In this document: piece by piece, positions 32,982-43,469 of the stretch
Position numbering within the stretch: the stretch's first letter is position 1
Layout of the letters: every line of letters begins with the position of its first letter
From: Streptomyces ambofaciens ATCC 23877
GTDB taxonomy: Bacteria > Actinomycetota > Actinomycetes > Streptomycetales > Streptomycetaceae
Assembly (NCBI RefSeq): GCF_001267885.1
Contig: NZ_CP012382.1
Span: forward strand, 6,311,001 to 6,375,000
Reading direction: 5' to 3'
DNA length: 64,000 nucleotides
Translations under genes and position numbers: made by a program
The notes under the pieces: model-generated
Told to the model about the DNA's origin: nothing
The model's database searches: none
What the model saw: only the letters and a program-made list of their open reading frames with translations

Positions 32982-33635
32982 CTAGCGTGGGTCCGTGCTC
33001 AGGACGGCGAAGAGCCCCCTGGCCCGGGTGCCGTCGGGCAGGTCCCAGCCGCCCGCGACGTGGCCGGCCGCCCCCGGCGGCGGGACGGGGCCGGCCTCCG
33101 GGACGGGGACCAGGACCCGGTGCAGGCGCAGGACCGCACCGTCCGGTGCGCGCAGCTCGGTGCCCGTCCGGTCGTCGACGGCGACGGAGAATGCGGGCGC
33201 GCGGCCGTCACCCGTGCAGGAGCGGGTGACCTCCCGGTCGGGGAGGTCGCTCGTGTTCTGGTCCTGGGCCCGCACCCGGCCCTCGACCAGGGCCGGCAAC
33301 TGGGCGGCCAGCACCGGGTCGTGGCAGCCGTCGTAGGCCCAGCGGCGCCCCAACACCCCGTGCTCCATGGTGCCCACGAGGGCGTGCTCGGCCCCGTCGA
33401 GCGGGGCACCGCGGTAGGTGAGCGGCACCAGGTAGGAGGTCGGGTGGGGCCCGGAGACGTCGGTGACCACCATGAACTCGATCCCGACCGCCCCCTCGGG
33501 GTCGTCCAGCCGGAAGCCGCCGGCCTTGGTCAGGCGGGGCTCGCCCGCACCGGCGTACCACGGCCGGGAGGGCAGCCAGGAGGCGAGCAGTTCCAGCTTG
33601 GTCGGATGGAGCGAGGTGTGGTGGATGACGGCCAT
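32982..33635 (-). CDS. Maltokinase N-terminal cap-like domain protein
   Basis: 217 aa; ATG with GAAAGGGG upstream. MAVIHHTSLHPTKLELLASW, PSRPWYAG, GIEFMVVTDVSGPHPTSYLV, PLTYRGAPLDGAEHALVGTM, GVLGRRWAYDGCHDPVLAAQ are the cap domain that precedes the kinase domain in mycobacterial maltokinase (Mak). The kinase part is missing, so this stand-alone cap cannot phosphorylate maltose itself. Stand-alone copies are common in streptomycetes and are often misnamed branching enzyme. The function is unknown. Confidence 0.85.
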   Translation of the reverse strand: MAVIHHTSLHPTKLELLASWLPSRPWYAGAGEPRLTKAGGFRLDDPEGAVGIEFMVVTDVSGPHPTSYLVPLTYRGAPLDGAEHALVGTMEHGVLGRRWAYDGCHDPVLAAQLPALVEGRVRAQDQNTSDLPDREVTRSCTGDGRAPAFSVAVDDRTGTELRAPDGAVLRLHRVLVPVPEAGPVPPPGAAGHVAGGWDLPDGTRARGLFAVLSTDPR

Positions 33636-33690
33636 GCGGCCAGCCCCTTTCGTCGTCCGGACGCGGCGGCCCCACCTTGCCATCCGCCGC

Positions 33691-33705
33691 GGCCCGCGAC
33701 GGGCC
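33691..33705 (-). terminator. Short hairpin right after the aldO stop
   Basis: GGCCCG pairs with CGGGCC across a 3-nt loop; it abuts the minus-strand aldO stop at 33706. Confidence 0.5.
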
Positions 33706-36388
<2,683 letters not shown>

Positions 36389-36420
36389 GCCGACGCACGG
36401 ACCGGCGGACCCGCGCACCG

Positions 36421-36620
36421 CGCCCGCCGGTCGTGGCCCTGCCGGTCGGGGGCCTGCTGGTCGGGGGCCCGGCTGCCGGTCGTGGTTCCCGCCGGCGGGG
36501 GTCCCGCCCGTCGTCGTGGTTCCCGCCGGCGGGGGTCCCGCCCGTCGTCGTGGTTCCCGCCGGTCCGGGTCCCGCCCGTCGTCGTGGCCCTGCCGGTCCG
36601 GGTCCCGCCGCTCGTCGGCA
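36421..36620. repeat. GC-rich tandem repeat tract between two genes
   Basis: The 348-bp gap between the radical SAM and sigma/CBM2 genes holds a run of degenerate 34-bp units built on GTCGTCGTGGTTCCCGCCGG plus GCGGGGGTCCCGCCC. Two adjacent copies are near-identical (about 36481-36550) and flanking copies are degenerate (with GTGGCCCTGCCGGTC variants). Each unit contains the self-complementary CCCGCCGGCGGG, so the tract can form several hairpins and may end transcription of the radical SAM gene. No ORF is supported in it. Confidence 0.75.
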
Positions 36621-36736
36621 CCGGCCGCTTGTCAGTCGTGCCGAAGACGTGCGAAGCTCTGCGCCTGCCGCGAGACCCGGCCCCAACTCCTCCGACCCTG
36701 CGGTGAGTTGGCCTCACCCGTGGACGCAGGAGTCCG

Positions 36737-38257
36737 ATGCCCGACCTGCCGAGCCCCAAGGACGCCGCCGAGGCCGCACTGCTCGCGGAGTGCCGGGACA
36801 CGGTGCTCTCCTACGCCGCCCTGTGCACGTCCGGGCCGGAGGCGGCCGCCCGACTGGCCGCCGAGGCGTTCACCCACGGCATGCGCGAGGTCCGCGCCGC
36901 CGACCCGGCCGCCGCCCGCGGCGCGGCCCGCCCGCAGTCCCGGCTGCCCCGCACCGCGCTGCTCCTGACCGCCGTACGCACCACGGCGGCCGGCTGGGAG
37001 GACGGCGGCCGGGGGCAGGAACTCGACCCCGGACTGCGGCAGTGGCTGGGCTCCCCCCGGGCCGCCCGCTACACGGGACCGCCGCCGCGCCGCCCGCTCG
37101 CGCTGCGCGGCCTCAAGGACATGCAGGCACCGGACGCGGAACTGCTGTGGCTGGCCGACGTCGAGGTCCTGCCGCCGCAGGTGGTGGCCCGTCGGCTCGG
37201 TCTCGACCCGGCCACCGTGACCGAGGAGCTCGCCCAGGTGCGCCGGCTGTTCCGGGACCGCTGCCGGCGCGGCCACCTCGACGCGCCGCCGGCCCCGCCG
37301 TGCCGCGGCTACGCCCGCCTGCTGGACGCGGTCACCAGGTCGCCCGCCGCCGACACCCCCGACGACCTCTCCCGCCACCTCGCCGACTGCCCCGACTGCG
37401 CCGAGGCCGCCGCCTGTCTGAGCCCGCACGACGACCGGCTGGCCGCGGCCCTCGCCGCCGGAGTGCTCGGCTGGGGCGGGCTCGCGCACCTGGAACGCCG
37501 CCGCCGTGACGCCGAGGCACGACGCGCCGCCGGGAGTCCGGCGCCGGACGACGACCGCGCGGAGGGCGTACCGGACGGCGACCCCCGGGCCCGGCTCGTC
37601 CGCGGCGGTCTCCTCGCCACCGCCGTCCTGGTGTCCCTGCTGGCGCTCACCGTCACCCTGGTCCCCTCCCGCGGCACCGCCGACGACGCCGCGGCGCCCA
37701 CCGACACCGCGGACCGCCGCCCGGCCGCCGTCCCGGTCCCCTCGCCGCCGTCGGCGGACAGCCGGCCGTCACCGGACGCGGAACGGGCGTCCGCCGGTGC
37801 CGCGGCACCGGTCGCGGACGGGACACCGGACGAGAAGGCCCCCGACCCGGCGCCGCAGGGCACCGCCACACCCACCGCGAGCGCCGGGGGACCCACGGGC
37901 CCCGACCGCGCCCCGGCCCCGGACCCCGGCACGCCCGCCCCCGCCGCCTGCCGGGTCCGCTACGACCTCGTCAACCAGTGGCCCGACGGCTTCCAGGCCA
38001 CCGTCACCGTCACCACCGTCCGCGCCCTCGACTCCTGGCAGGTCGCCTGGACCTTCCCCGACGGGCAGCGGATCGGTCAGATGTGGGACGCCGGGTACGC
38101 CCAGACCGGCCCGCGGGCCACCGCGACGGCCGCCGCCCACAACGCGTCCGTCCCCGCGGGCGGTCGCCTCGCCTTCGGCTTCCTCGCCTCCTGGCGCGGC
38201 CGGAACGCCCCGCCGTACGACTTCACGCTGAACGGCCGGGAGTGCGAGCGCGGGTGA
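36737..38257 (+). CDS. Sigma-like / anti-sigma zinc motif / TM / CBM2 fusion protein
   Basis: 506 aa; ATG after AGGAG. Residues 1-185 resemble an ECF sigma factor in outline, with a region-4-like HTH (ELLWLADVEVLPPQVVARRL, GLDPATVTEELAQVRRLFRD). Residues about 205-235 hold an anti-sigma zinc motif HLADCPDC (Hx3Cx2C). One transmembrane helix follows (LVRGGLLATAVLVSLLALTV, about 287-306), then a 90-residue Pro/Ala/Thr/Asp-rich linker. The last 100 residues are a family 2 cellulose-binding module (CRVRYDLVNQWPDGFQATVT, DSWQVAWTFPDGQRIGQMWD) closed by Cys near the end. The layout predicts an outside polysaccharide sensor tied to an inside transcription module. Confidence 0.82.
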   Translation: MPDLPSPKDAAEAALLAECRDTVLSYAALCTSGPEAAARLAAEAFTHGMREVRAADPAAARGAARPQSRLPRTALLLTAVRTTAAGWEDGGRGQELDPGLRQWLGSPRAARYTGPPPRRPLALRGLKDMQAPDAELLWLADVEVLPPQVVARRLGLDPATVTEELAQVRRLFRDRCRRGHLDAPPAPPCRGYARLLDAVTRSPAADTPDDLSRHLADCPDCAEAAACLSPHDDRLAAALAAGVLGWGGLAHLERRRRDAEARRAAGSPAPDDDRAEGVPDGDPRARLVRGGLLATAVLVSLLALTVTLVPSRGTADDAAAPTDTADRRPAAVPVPSPPSADSRPSPDAERASAGAAAPVADGTPDEKAPDPAPQGTATPTASAGGPTGPDRAPAPDPGTPAPAACRVRYDLVNQWPDGFQATVTVTTVRALDSWQVAWTFPDGQRIGQMWDAGYAQTGPRATATAAAHNASVPAGGRLAFGFLASWRGRNAPPYDFTLNGRECERG

Positions 38258-38283
38258 GGCGTCCGCCGTCCCCGGAAAACGCG

Positions 38284-38314
38284 TTGACGGGCCTTGGTGG
38301 GGACGGGCTAGTGT
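38284..38314 (+). promoter_or_regulatory. Housekeeping-type promoter upstream of the rsgA leader
   Basis: TTGACG (38284-38289) and TAGTGT (38309-38314) with a 19-bp spacer resemble a HrdB promoter, slightly long in spacing. It would give a leader of about 55 nt to the small ORF and 180 nt to rsgA. Confidence 0.5.
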
Positions 38315-38377
38315 GGCGGCACGTCACGCGGTGATCGCCGCGCGGTGAGGAACGTACGAGTGAGGAGGTGTCGACCG

Positions 38378-38464
38378 ATGGCTGTCGTTGCGACGGGCGC
38401 TGCCCGCAACCAGGAACCCATCACGTCCACCTCCGTGGCCGCCGGCCGACCTCAGCCTTCCTGA
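38378..38464 (+). CDS. Possible 28-residue leader peptide upstream of rsgA
   Basis: ATG preceded by the best ribosome site in this region (GAGGAGG, 38361-38367 area, about 10 nt away). It encodes MAVVATGAARNQEPITSTSV and ends AAGRPQPS before TGA. The stop is 37 bp before the TTG of rsgA, and the gap contains GGGGCCGCCCC plus GGGCC/GGCC-type pairings. The main gene itself has only a weak site and TTG, so ribosomes may reach it through this ORF. No known leader-peptide family is recognised. Confidence 0.45.
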   Translation: MAVVATGAARNQEPITSTSVAAGRPQPS

Positions 38465-38501
38465 GTCCCAGCGCCGGGGCCGCCCCCTGAAGGGCCACCC
38501 C

Positions 38502-39614
38502 TTGTCTTCCACCTCGTCTTCCACCTCCGTCTTCACCGCCCACTCCACCCTGACCCGCTACGGCTGGGACGAGGACTGGGCCGACGCGTTCGCCCCGTAC
38601 GCCGCCGAAGGGCTGCTGCCCGGCCGCGTCGTCCGGGTCGACCGCGGTCAGTGCGACGTCGCCACCACCGACGGGACCCTGCGGGCCGACACCGCGTTCG
38701 TCACCCCGCACGACCCCCTGCGCGTCGTCTGCACCGGCGACTGGGTCGCCGTCGAACCCGACGGCAGCCCGCGCTACGTACGGACGTGTCTGCCGCGCCG
38801 TACGGCCTTCGTGCGCTCCACCTCCTCCAAGCGGTCCGAGGGGCAGATCCTCGCGGCCAACGTCGACCACGCGATCGTCGCCGTCTCCCTCGCGGCCGAA
38901 CTCGACCTCGCGCGGATCGAACGGTTCCTCGCCCTGGCCTGGGAGTCCGGGGCGCAGCCCCTGGTCGTGCTCACCAAGGCCGACCTCGTCCCCGACCCGG
39001 TGACGCTGGCGTACCTGGTGGCGGACGTGGAGACCGCCGCGCCCGGTGTGACGGTGCTGTCCGTCAGCGCCGAGCACGGGGAGGGGATCGACGTCCTCTC
39101 CGCCGTGGTCGGCGGGGGCACGGCCGTGCTGCTCGGGCAGTCAGGCGCCGGCAAGTCCACCCTCGCCAACGCCCTGCTCGGCGAGGACGTCATGGACGTC
39201 CAGGCCATCCGGGACGTCGACGGCAAGGGCCGGCACACCACCACCACCCGCAACCTCCTCGCCCTGCCCGGCGGGGGAGTCCTGATCGACACCCCCGGGC
39301 TGCGGGGCGTCGGGCTCTGGGACGCGGGCACCGGGGTCGGGCAGGTGTTCGCCGAGATCGAGGAGCTGGGCCGCGACTGCCGGTTCCACGACTGCGCCCA
39401 CGAGAGCGAGCCGGGCTGCGCCGTCCTCGCCGCCATCGACGGCGGCGAGCTGCCCGAACGCCGGCTCGAGAGCTACCGCAAGCTCATGCGGGAGAACCAG
39501 CGCATCGTCGCCAAGACCGATGCCCGCCTGCGCGCCGAGATCCGCAAGGAGTGGAAGCGCCGGGGAGCCGCGGGCAAGGCGGCGATGGAGGCCAAGCGGG
39601 GCCGCGTGCGGTAG
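38502..39614 (+). CDS. rsgA: Ribosome small-subunit-dependent GTPase RsgA
   Basis: 370 aa. N-terminal OB fold (GRVVRVDRGQCDVATTDGTL, VCTGDWVAVEPDG), then a circularly permuted GTPase: G4 VLTKADLV comes before G1 GQSGAGKST, then G2/switch KGRHTTTTRNLLAL and G3 DTPGLRG. The C-terminal zinc finger is CX4CXHX5C (CRFHDCAHESEPGC). It matures the 30S subunit. The start is uncertain: TTG at 38502 (SSTSSSTSVFTAHSTLTRYG) gives the usual family length; no ATG or GTG is available. A small ORF with a strong ribosome site lies just upstream. Confidence 0.92.
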   Translation: MSSTSSSTSVFTAHSTLTRYGWDEDWADAFAPYAAEGLLPGRVVRVDRGQCDVATTDGTLRADTAFVTPHDPLRVVCTGDWVAVEPDGSPRYVRTCLPRRTAFVRSTSSKRSEGQILAANVDHAIVAVSLAAELDLARIERFLALAWESGAQPLVVLTKADLVPDPVTLAYLVADVETAAPGVTVLSVSAEHGEGIDVLSAVVGGGTAVLLGQSGAGKSTLANALLGEDVMDVQAIRDVDGKGRHTTTTRNLLALPGGGVLIDTPGLRGVGLWDAGTGVGQVFAEIEELGRDCRFHDCAHESEPGCAVLAAIDGGELPERRLESYRKLMRENQRIVAKTDARLRAEIRKEWKRRGAAGKAAMEAKRGRVR

Positions 39615-39692
39615 CGGAACGCACGCCGGGCCTCCGACGCGATGTCCGATTTCCGCCAGCCCGGTCCGCCGGGCCGGCGGAGACTGGACAGC

Positions 39693-41123
39693 GTGACGCA
39701 GAACGTGACGGAGCGCGCGGAGCACGCGCAGCACGAGGACAGCAGGTACGAGGCCGTCCGCAGCCGGGACGCCCGGTTCGACGGCGCGTTCTTCTTCGCG
39801 GTCGAGACCACCGGCATCTACTGCCGGCCCAGCTGCCCGGCGGTCACCCCGAAGCGGCGCAACGTGCGCTTCTTCGCGACGGCCGCCGCGGCCCAGGGCT
39901 CGGGCTTCCGGGCCTGCCGGCGGTGCCGCCCGGACGCCGTACCGGGCTCGGCGGACTGGAACGTCCGCGCCGACGTCGTCGGCCGGGCCGTGCGGCTGAT
40001 CGGCGACGGCGTCGTCGACCGCGAGGGCGTCGCCGGACTCGCCGGCCGGCTCGGCTACAGCGCCCGCCAGGTCCAGCGGCAGCTCACCGCCGAGCTCGGC
40101 GCCGGGCCCGTGGCCCTGGCCCGCGCCCAGCGGGCGCACACCGCGCGCGTCCTGTTGCAGACCACCGGCCTGCCCGTCACCGAGATCGCGTTCGCCTCCG
40201 GGTTCGCCAGCGTCCGGCAGTTCAACGACACGATCAGGGCCGTGTTCGCGGCCACCCCGAGCGCGCTGCGCGCCGCCGCCCCGGCCCGGGACCGGCCCGC
40301 CCGGCGCGACGCCACCCCCTCCGCCGGCATCCCCCTGAGGCTCGCCCACCGGGGCCCCTACCAGCACGGGCCCGTCTTCGACCTGCTCGGGCACGAGGCC
40401 GTGGCCGGGGTCGAGGAGGTGAGCGGCCCGCCCGGCCGACGCGTGTACCGGCGCACCCTGCGCCTGCCGTACGGCACCGGGATCGTCGCCGTCGACGAAC
40501 GGCCGGGCGGGCCGCGCACCGGCCCCGGCGGCTGGCTGGAGGCCCGTCTCCACCTCACCGACCTCCGCGACCTGACCACCGCCGTGCAGCGGCTGCGCCG
40601 GCTCTTCGACCTCGACGCCGACCCCTACGCCGTGGACGAACGGCTCGCCGCCGACCCCCGGCTCGCGCCCCTCGTCGCCGCCCGCCCCGGGCTGCGCTCA
40701 CCCGGTACCGCCGACCCCGGTGAACTCGCGGTGCGGGCCGTGGCCGGACGGGCGCGGTCCGAGCGCCTGGTCCGGCGGTACGGCAAGGCCCTGGACGCGC
40801 CGTGCGGCACCCTGACCCACCTCTTCCCCGAACCGGCCGTCCTCGCCGCCGCCGAGCCCGCCGGCACCCTGGGCGCGCTCGCCGCGGCGCTCGCCGACGG
40901 CGCGGTACGCCTGGACCCCGGCGCCGACCGGGACGAGGCCGAACGGGCGCTGCTCGCCGTGCCCGGCGTGGACGCCCGCACGGCCGCCGTCGTCCGCACC
41001 CGCGCCCTCGGCGACCCCGACGTCGCCCCGCCCGACGCCGCTGTGCCCGAGACCTGGCGCCCCTGGCGCTCGTACGCACTGAACCACCTGCGCGCAGCAG
41101 GAGAGTGGGAGCAGCACCGATGA
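39693..41123 (+). CDS. Ada-AlkA bifunctional regulator / 3-methyladenine DNA glycosylase
   Basis: 476 aa from GTG (ATG at 39642 is an alternative). Residues 20-85 are the Ada methyl-phosphotriester zinc domain with Cys44, Cys48, Cys75 and Cys78 (YCRPSCPA, CRRCRPDA). An AraC-type HTH follows (REGVAGLAGRLGYSARQVQR, VTEIAFASGFASVRQFNDTI). The AlkA N-domain (GPYQHGPVFDLLGHEAV) and HhH-GPD region (LLAVPGVDARTAAVVRTRAL, TWRPWRSYALNHL) end the protein. The segment after GDPDVAPPDA is shorter than in E. coli AlkA around the catalytic Asp, which could be the Asp of PPD. Overlaps ogt by ATGA, forming an alkylation-damage operon. Confidence 0.92.
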   Translation: MTQNVTERAEHAQHEDSRYEAVRSRDARFDGAFFFAVETTGIYCRPSCPAVTPKRRNVRFFATAAAAQGSGFRACRRCRPDAVPGSADWNVRADVVGRAVRLIGDGVVDREGVAGLAGRLGYSARQVQRQLTAELGAGPVALARAQRAHTARVLLQTTGLPVTEIAFASGFASVRQFNDTIRAVFAATPSALRAAAPARDRPARRDATPSAGIPLRLAHRGPYQHGPVFDLLGHEAVAGVEEVSGPPGRRVYRRTLRLPYGTGIVAVDERPGGPRTGPGGWLEARLHLTDLRDLTTAVQRLRRLFDLDADPYAVDERLAADPRLAPLVAARPGLRSPGTADPGELAVRAVAGRARSERLVRRYGKALDAPCGTLTHLFPEPAVLAAAEPAGTLGALAAALADGAVRLDPGADRDEAERALLAVPGVDARTAAVVRTRALGDPDVAPPDAAVPETWRPWRSYALNHLRAAGEWEQHR

Positions 41124-41689
41124 CCACCATGAACGGCACGACGGGCACACCCCCTGCGACCGGCACGCCCGTGACGTACTGGAGCGAGATCGACAGCCCC
41201 GTCGGCCCGCTGCTCCTCACCGCGGGGCCGGACGGGGCGCTCACCTCCCTGTCCGTGCGCGGCCAGAAGGGCGGCCGGAGCGTCCAGGACGGCTGGCGGC
41301 AGGACCCCGGGCCCTTCCGGGCGGCGCGGGAGCAGCTCGCCGCCTACTTCGCCGGAGAGCTCGAGGAGTTCCGGCTGCCGCTGCGCGCCGAGGGCACCGC
41401 CTTCCGGGAACGCGTGTGGGCCGCCCTGGACGACGTGCCCTACGGCGCGACGACGACGTACGGCGAGATCGCGGCGCGCATCGGCGCCTCCCGCCCCGCG
41501 GTCCGCGCGGTCGGCGGGGCGATCGGCGCCAACCCGCTGCTGATCCTGCGCCCCTGTCACCGGGTGATCGGCGCCGACGGCTCCCTGACGGGATACGCGG
41601 GCGGCCTGGAACGCAAGACCCGGCTGCTCGCCCTGGAGGGGGTCAGGACCGCTAACCGGCCAGCACCGCGCCCAGCCACGCCCCGGTGA
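41120..41689 (+). CDS. ogt: Methylated-DNA-protein cysteine methyltransferase
   Basis: 189 aa. The suicidal cysteine is Cys146 in LILRPCHRVIGADGSLTGYA; the DNA-binding helix is YGEIAARIGASRPAVRAVGG. The enzyme removes O6-alkyl groups from guanine by irreversible transfer to the cysteine. It is coupled to the Ada-AlkA gene, which probably activates both. Its 3' end overlaps the convergent DUF456 gene by 38 bp. Confidence 0.95.
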   Translation: MTTMNGTTGTPPATGTPVTYWSEIDSPVGPLLLTAGPDGALTSLSVRGQKGGRSVQDGWRQDPGPFRAAREQLAAYFAGELEEFRLPLRAEGTAFRERVWAALDDVPYGATTTYGEIAARIGASRPAVRAVGGAIGANPLLILRPCHRVIGADGSLTGYAGGLERKTRLLALEGVRTANRPAPRPATPR

Positions 41690-42134
41690 TCAGCAGGCAG
41701 GCGAAGAGTTCCGTCAGCACGCCGGTGCCGCCCGAGCGCATCGCCGTCCGCAGTGCCGCCATCGCCTCGCCGTGCCGGCCGAGCCGTATCCGCTCGGCGA
41801 GGTAGATGCCGCCCAGGAAGCCGGGGATCGCGCCGAGCACCGGGACGAGCACGAAGCCGAGGAAGGCGCCCGCGCCCGCGTACGCCATGACCCGGCGGGT
41901 GGCGTCGTCCGCGCGCAGCCGTCGGGAGGGCAGCGACCAGCGCACGGCCTGGGACAGGAGCAGGACGACCGTGGCCCCCACCAGCACGGCCCACGCGAGC
42001 GGCTGCTGATCCTTCAGCGCCCACCACAGGACCCCGGCCCACACCAGCCACGATCCGGGCATGCCGGGGAACAGCACCCCGCACAGCCCGAGCAGGATGA
42101 CCAGCCCGGACAGCAGGAGGTCCCACGCTCCCAT
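41652..42134 (-). CDS. DUF456 membrane protein
   Basis: 160 aa with four to five helices: WDLLLSGLVILLGLCGVLFP, GSWLVWAGVLWWAL, AWAVLVGATVVLLLSQAV, then AYAGAGAFLGFVLVPVLG and GVLTELFACLLITGAWLG. The Gly-rich central block GAIPGFLGGIYLAERIR is the DUF456 hallmark. The function is unknown. It overlaps the 3' end of ogt on the opposite strand. Confidence 0.88.
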   Translation of the reverse strand: MGAWDLLLSGLVILLGLCGVLFPGMPGSWLVWAGVLWWALKDQQPLAWAVLVGATVVLLLSQAVRWSLPSRRLRADDATRRVMAYAGAGAFLGFVLVPVLGAIPGFLGGIYLAERIRLGRHGEAMAALRTAMRSGGTGVLTELFACLLITGAWLGAVLAG

Positions 42135-42194
42135 CTGTCCAGGGTGCCGGACTCGGGCCCGGTCCGCAGATGTCGTGCCGGCGTCGGGCCCGGC

Positions 42195-43178
42195 TCAGCG
42201 CCTGCGGGCCACCCACTCCCGCTCGTAGGCGTGCCAGCCCAGCTGGAGGCGGGTGGTGACCCCGGTCAGCTCCATGAGGCGCTTCACCCGGCGCTGCACG
42301 GTCCGCAGGCCCAGGTCGAGCTGCTTGGCGACGCTCGCGTCGGTCAGGCCGGCCAGCAGCAGGGAGAGGATCTCCAGGTCGGTGCCGTCGGGCGCCTCCG
42401 GGCCGTGCTCCGTGACACCGGACGCGCCCAGCCGCAGCGGGAGGGCGTCCTGCCAGATCGACTCGAAGAGGCCCGACAGCAGTTCCAGCAGGCCGCTGGC
42501 GTGCACGACCAGCGCGGCCGGCTCCGAGGAGTGGGCGGTGAGCGGCACCAGGGCGAGTGCCCGGTCGGCGACCACCAGCTTGGTCGGTACCCGGTCCACC
42601 ACCCGGACCTGCTCGTCGCGGCCCAGCGCGGCGGTCAGTTCCGTGATGCCGGTGGGCAGGTCCAGCACCGCCCGCTCGACCACCACCCGGTAGCGGACCC
42701 CGCGTCCGGTGGCCTGCTCCTCCGCGTCGTTCTCCATGCCGGTGACGGCGACCGGGTTGCCGGTGACCAGCGCGCACACCTCCTCGCTCGCTCCCAGCTG
42801 GAGCTGGAGGAAGCGCTGGGCGACCGCGGCGGCGCCGGTCACCACCTCCACCAGGTCGTGCACCGCGGGCTCGGACGCCGCCGCCCGGTACTCCTCGGCC
42901 AGCAGGGCCGCCGCCAGCTCCGCCTTCTCCAGCTCGTGCCGCTGCTGGGTGAGCAGCGCGCCCAGGGCCACGCCCGGTGGCGCGGCGACCCAGCGGCCGG
43001 GCCGGGCCGAGGACTGGGCGGCGAGCCCGGTCTGCTCCAGCCGGCGCAGAGCGCGTTCCGTCTCCTGCTCGCCGAGCGCCAGCCGGCGGGCCAGGTCGGG
43101 CACGTCGGCCGCGCCCAGGGCCACCAGCGCCCGGTACGCCGACTCGTGCGCCTCCTTGAGCCCCAACACTCCCAGCAT
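42195..43178 (-). CDS. LuxR-type/TrmB-like helix-turn-helix regulator
   Basis: 327 aa; ATG after GGGAGGGAC. The N-terminus is a TrmB-like winged helix (LGLKEAHESAYRALVALGAA, DVPDLARRLALGEQETERAL, RRLEQTGLAAQ). A central ligand-like domain follows, and the C-terminus is a LuxR HTH (DLEILSLLLAGLTDASVAKQ, LDLGLRTVQRRVKRLMELTG). This double-HTH layout is common in Streptomyces orphan regulators. The 290-bp gap to the PP2C gene on the other strand contains no further gene that I can support. Confidence 0.87.
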   Translation of the reverse strand: MLGVLGLKEAHESAYRALVALGAADVPDLARRLALGEQETERALRRLEQTGLAAQSSARPGRWVAAPPGVALGALLTQQRHELEKAELAAALLAEEYRAAASEPAVHDLVEVVTGAAAVAQRFLQLQLGASEEVCALVTGNPVAVTGMENDAEEQATGRGVRYRVVVERAVLDLPTGITELTAALGRDEQVRVVDRVPTKLVVADRALALVPLTAHSSEPAALVVHASGLLELLSGLFESIWQDALPLRLGASGVTEHGPEAPDGTDLEILSLLLAGLTDASVAKQLDLGLRTVQRRVKRLMELTGVTTRLQLGWHAYEREWVARRR

Positions 43179-43469
43179 CAGGTGTCGTCCCTCCCCGAGA
43201 ACCGACCTCAGCACCACCTGCGCGGAGCCCGTCCGTGGCGGGAAACGGCCACGGCGCAAACCCGCCTCCAGACATCATCGCCGTACGACGGGTCACTCTG
43301 CCAAGGTGGCGTCGCCGGGCGGTTCTCCCGTGGGGGGTGGGACCGCCCGGCCACGCCCGCTCGCACCACCGTTCGACACGTCCCCCGAAACGCGTCCGGC
43401 GCGTGCGGGTACGCCGGATTTTCCGGATGCCCCGTTCTCCTACGGCTCCCGCGGTGGACAATCAGGGGC

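Noticed and set aside
36421..36620. CRISPR-like array
   Set aside because: The units are contiguous tandem repeats without unique spacers, and no cas genes are nearby.
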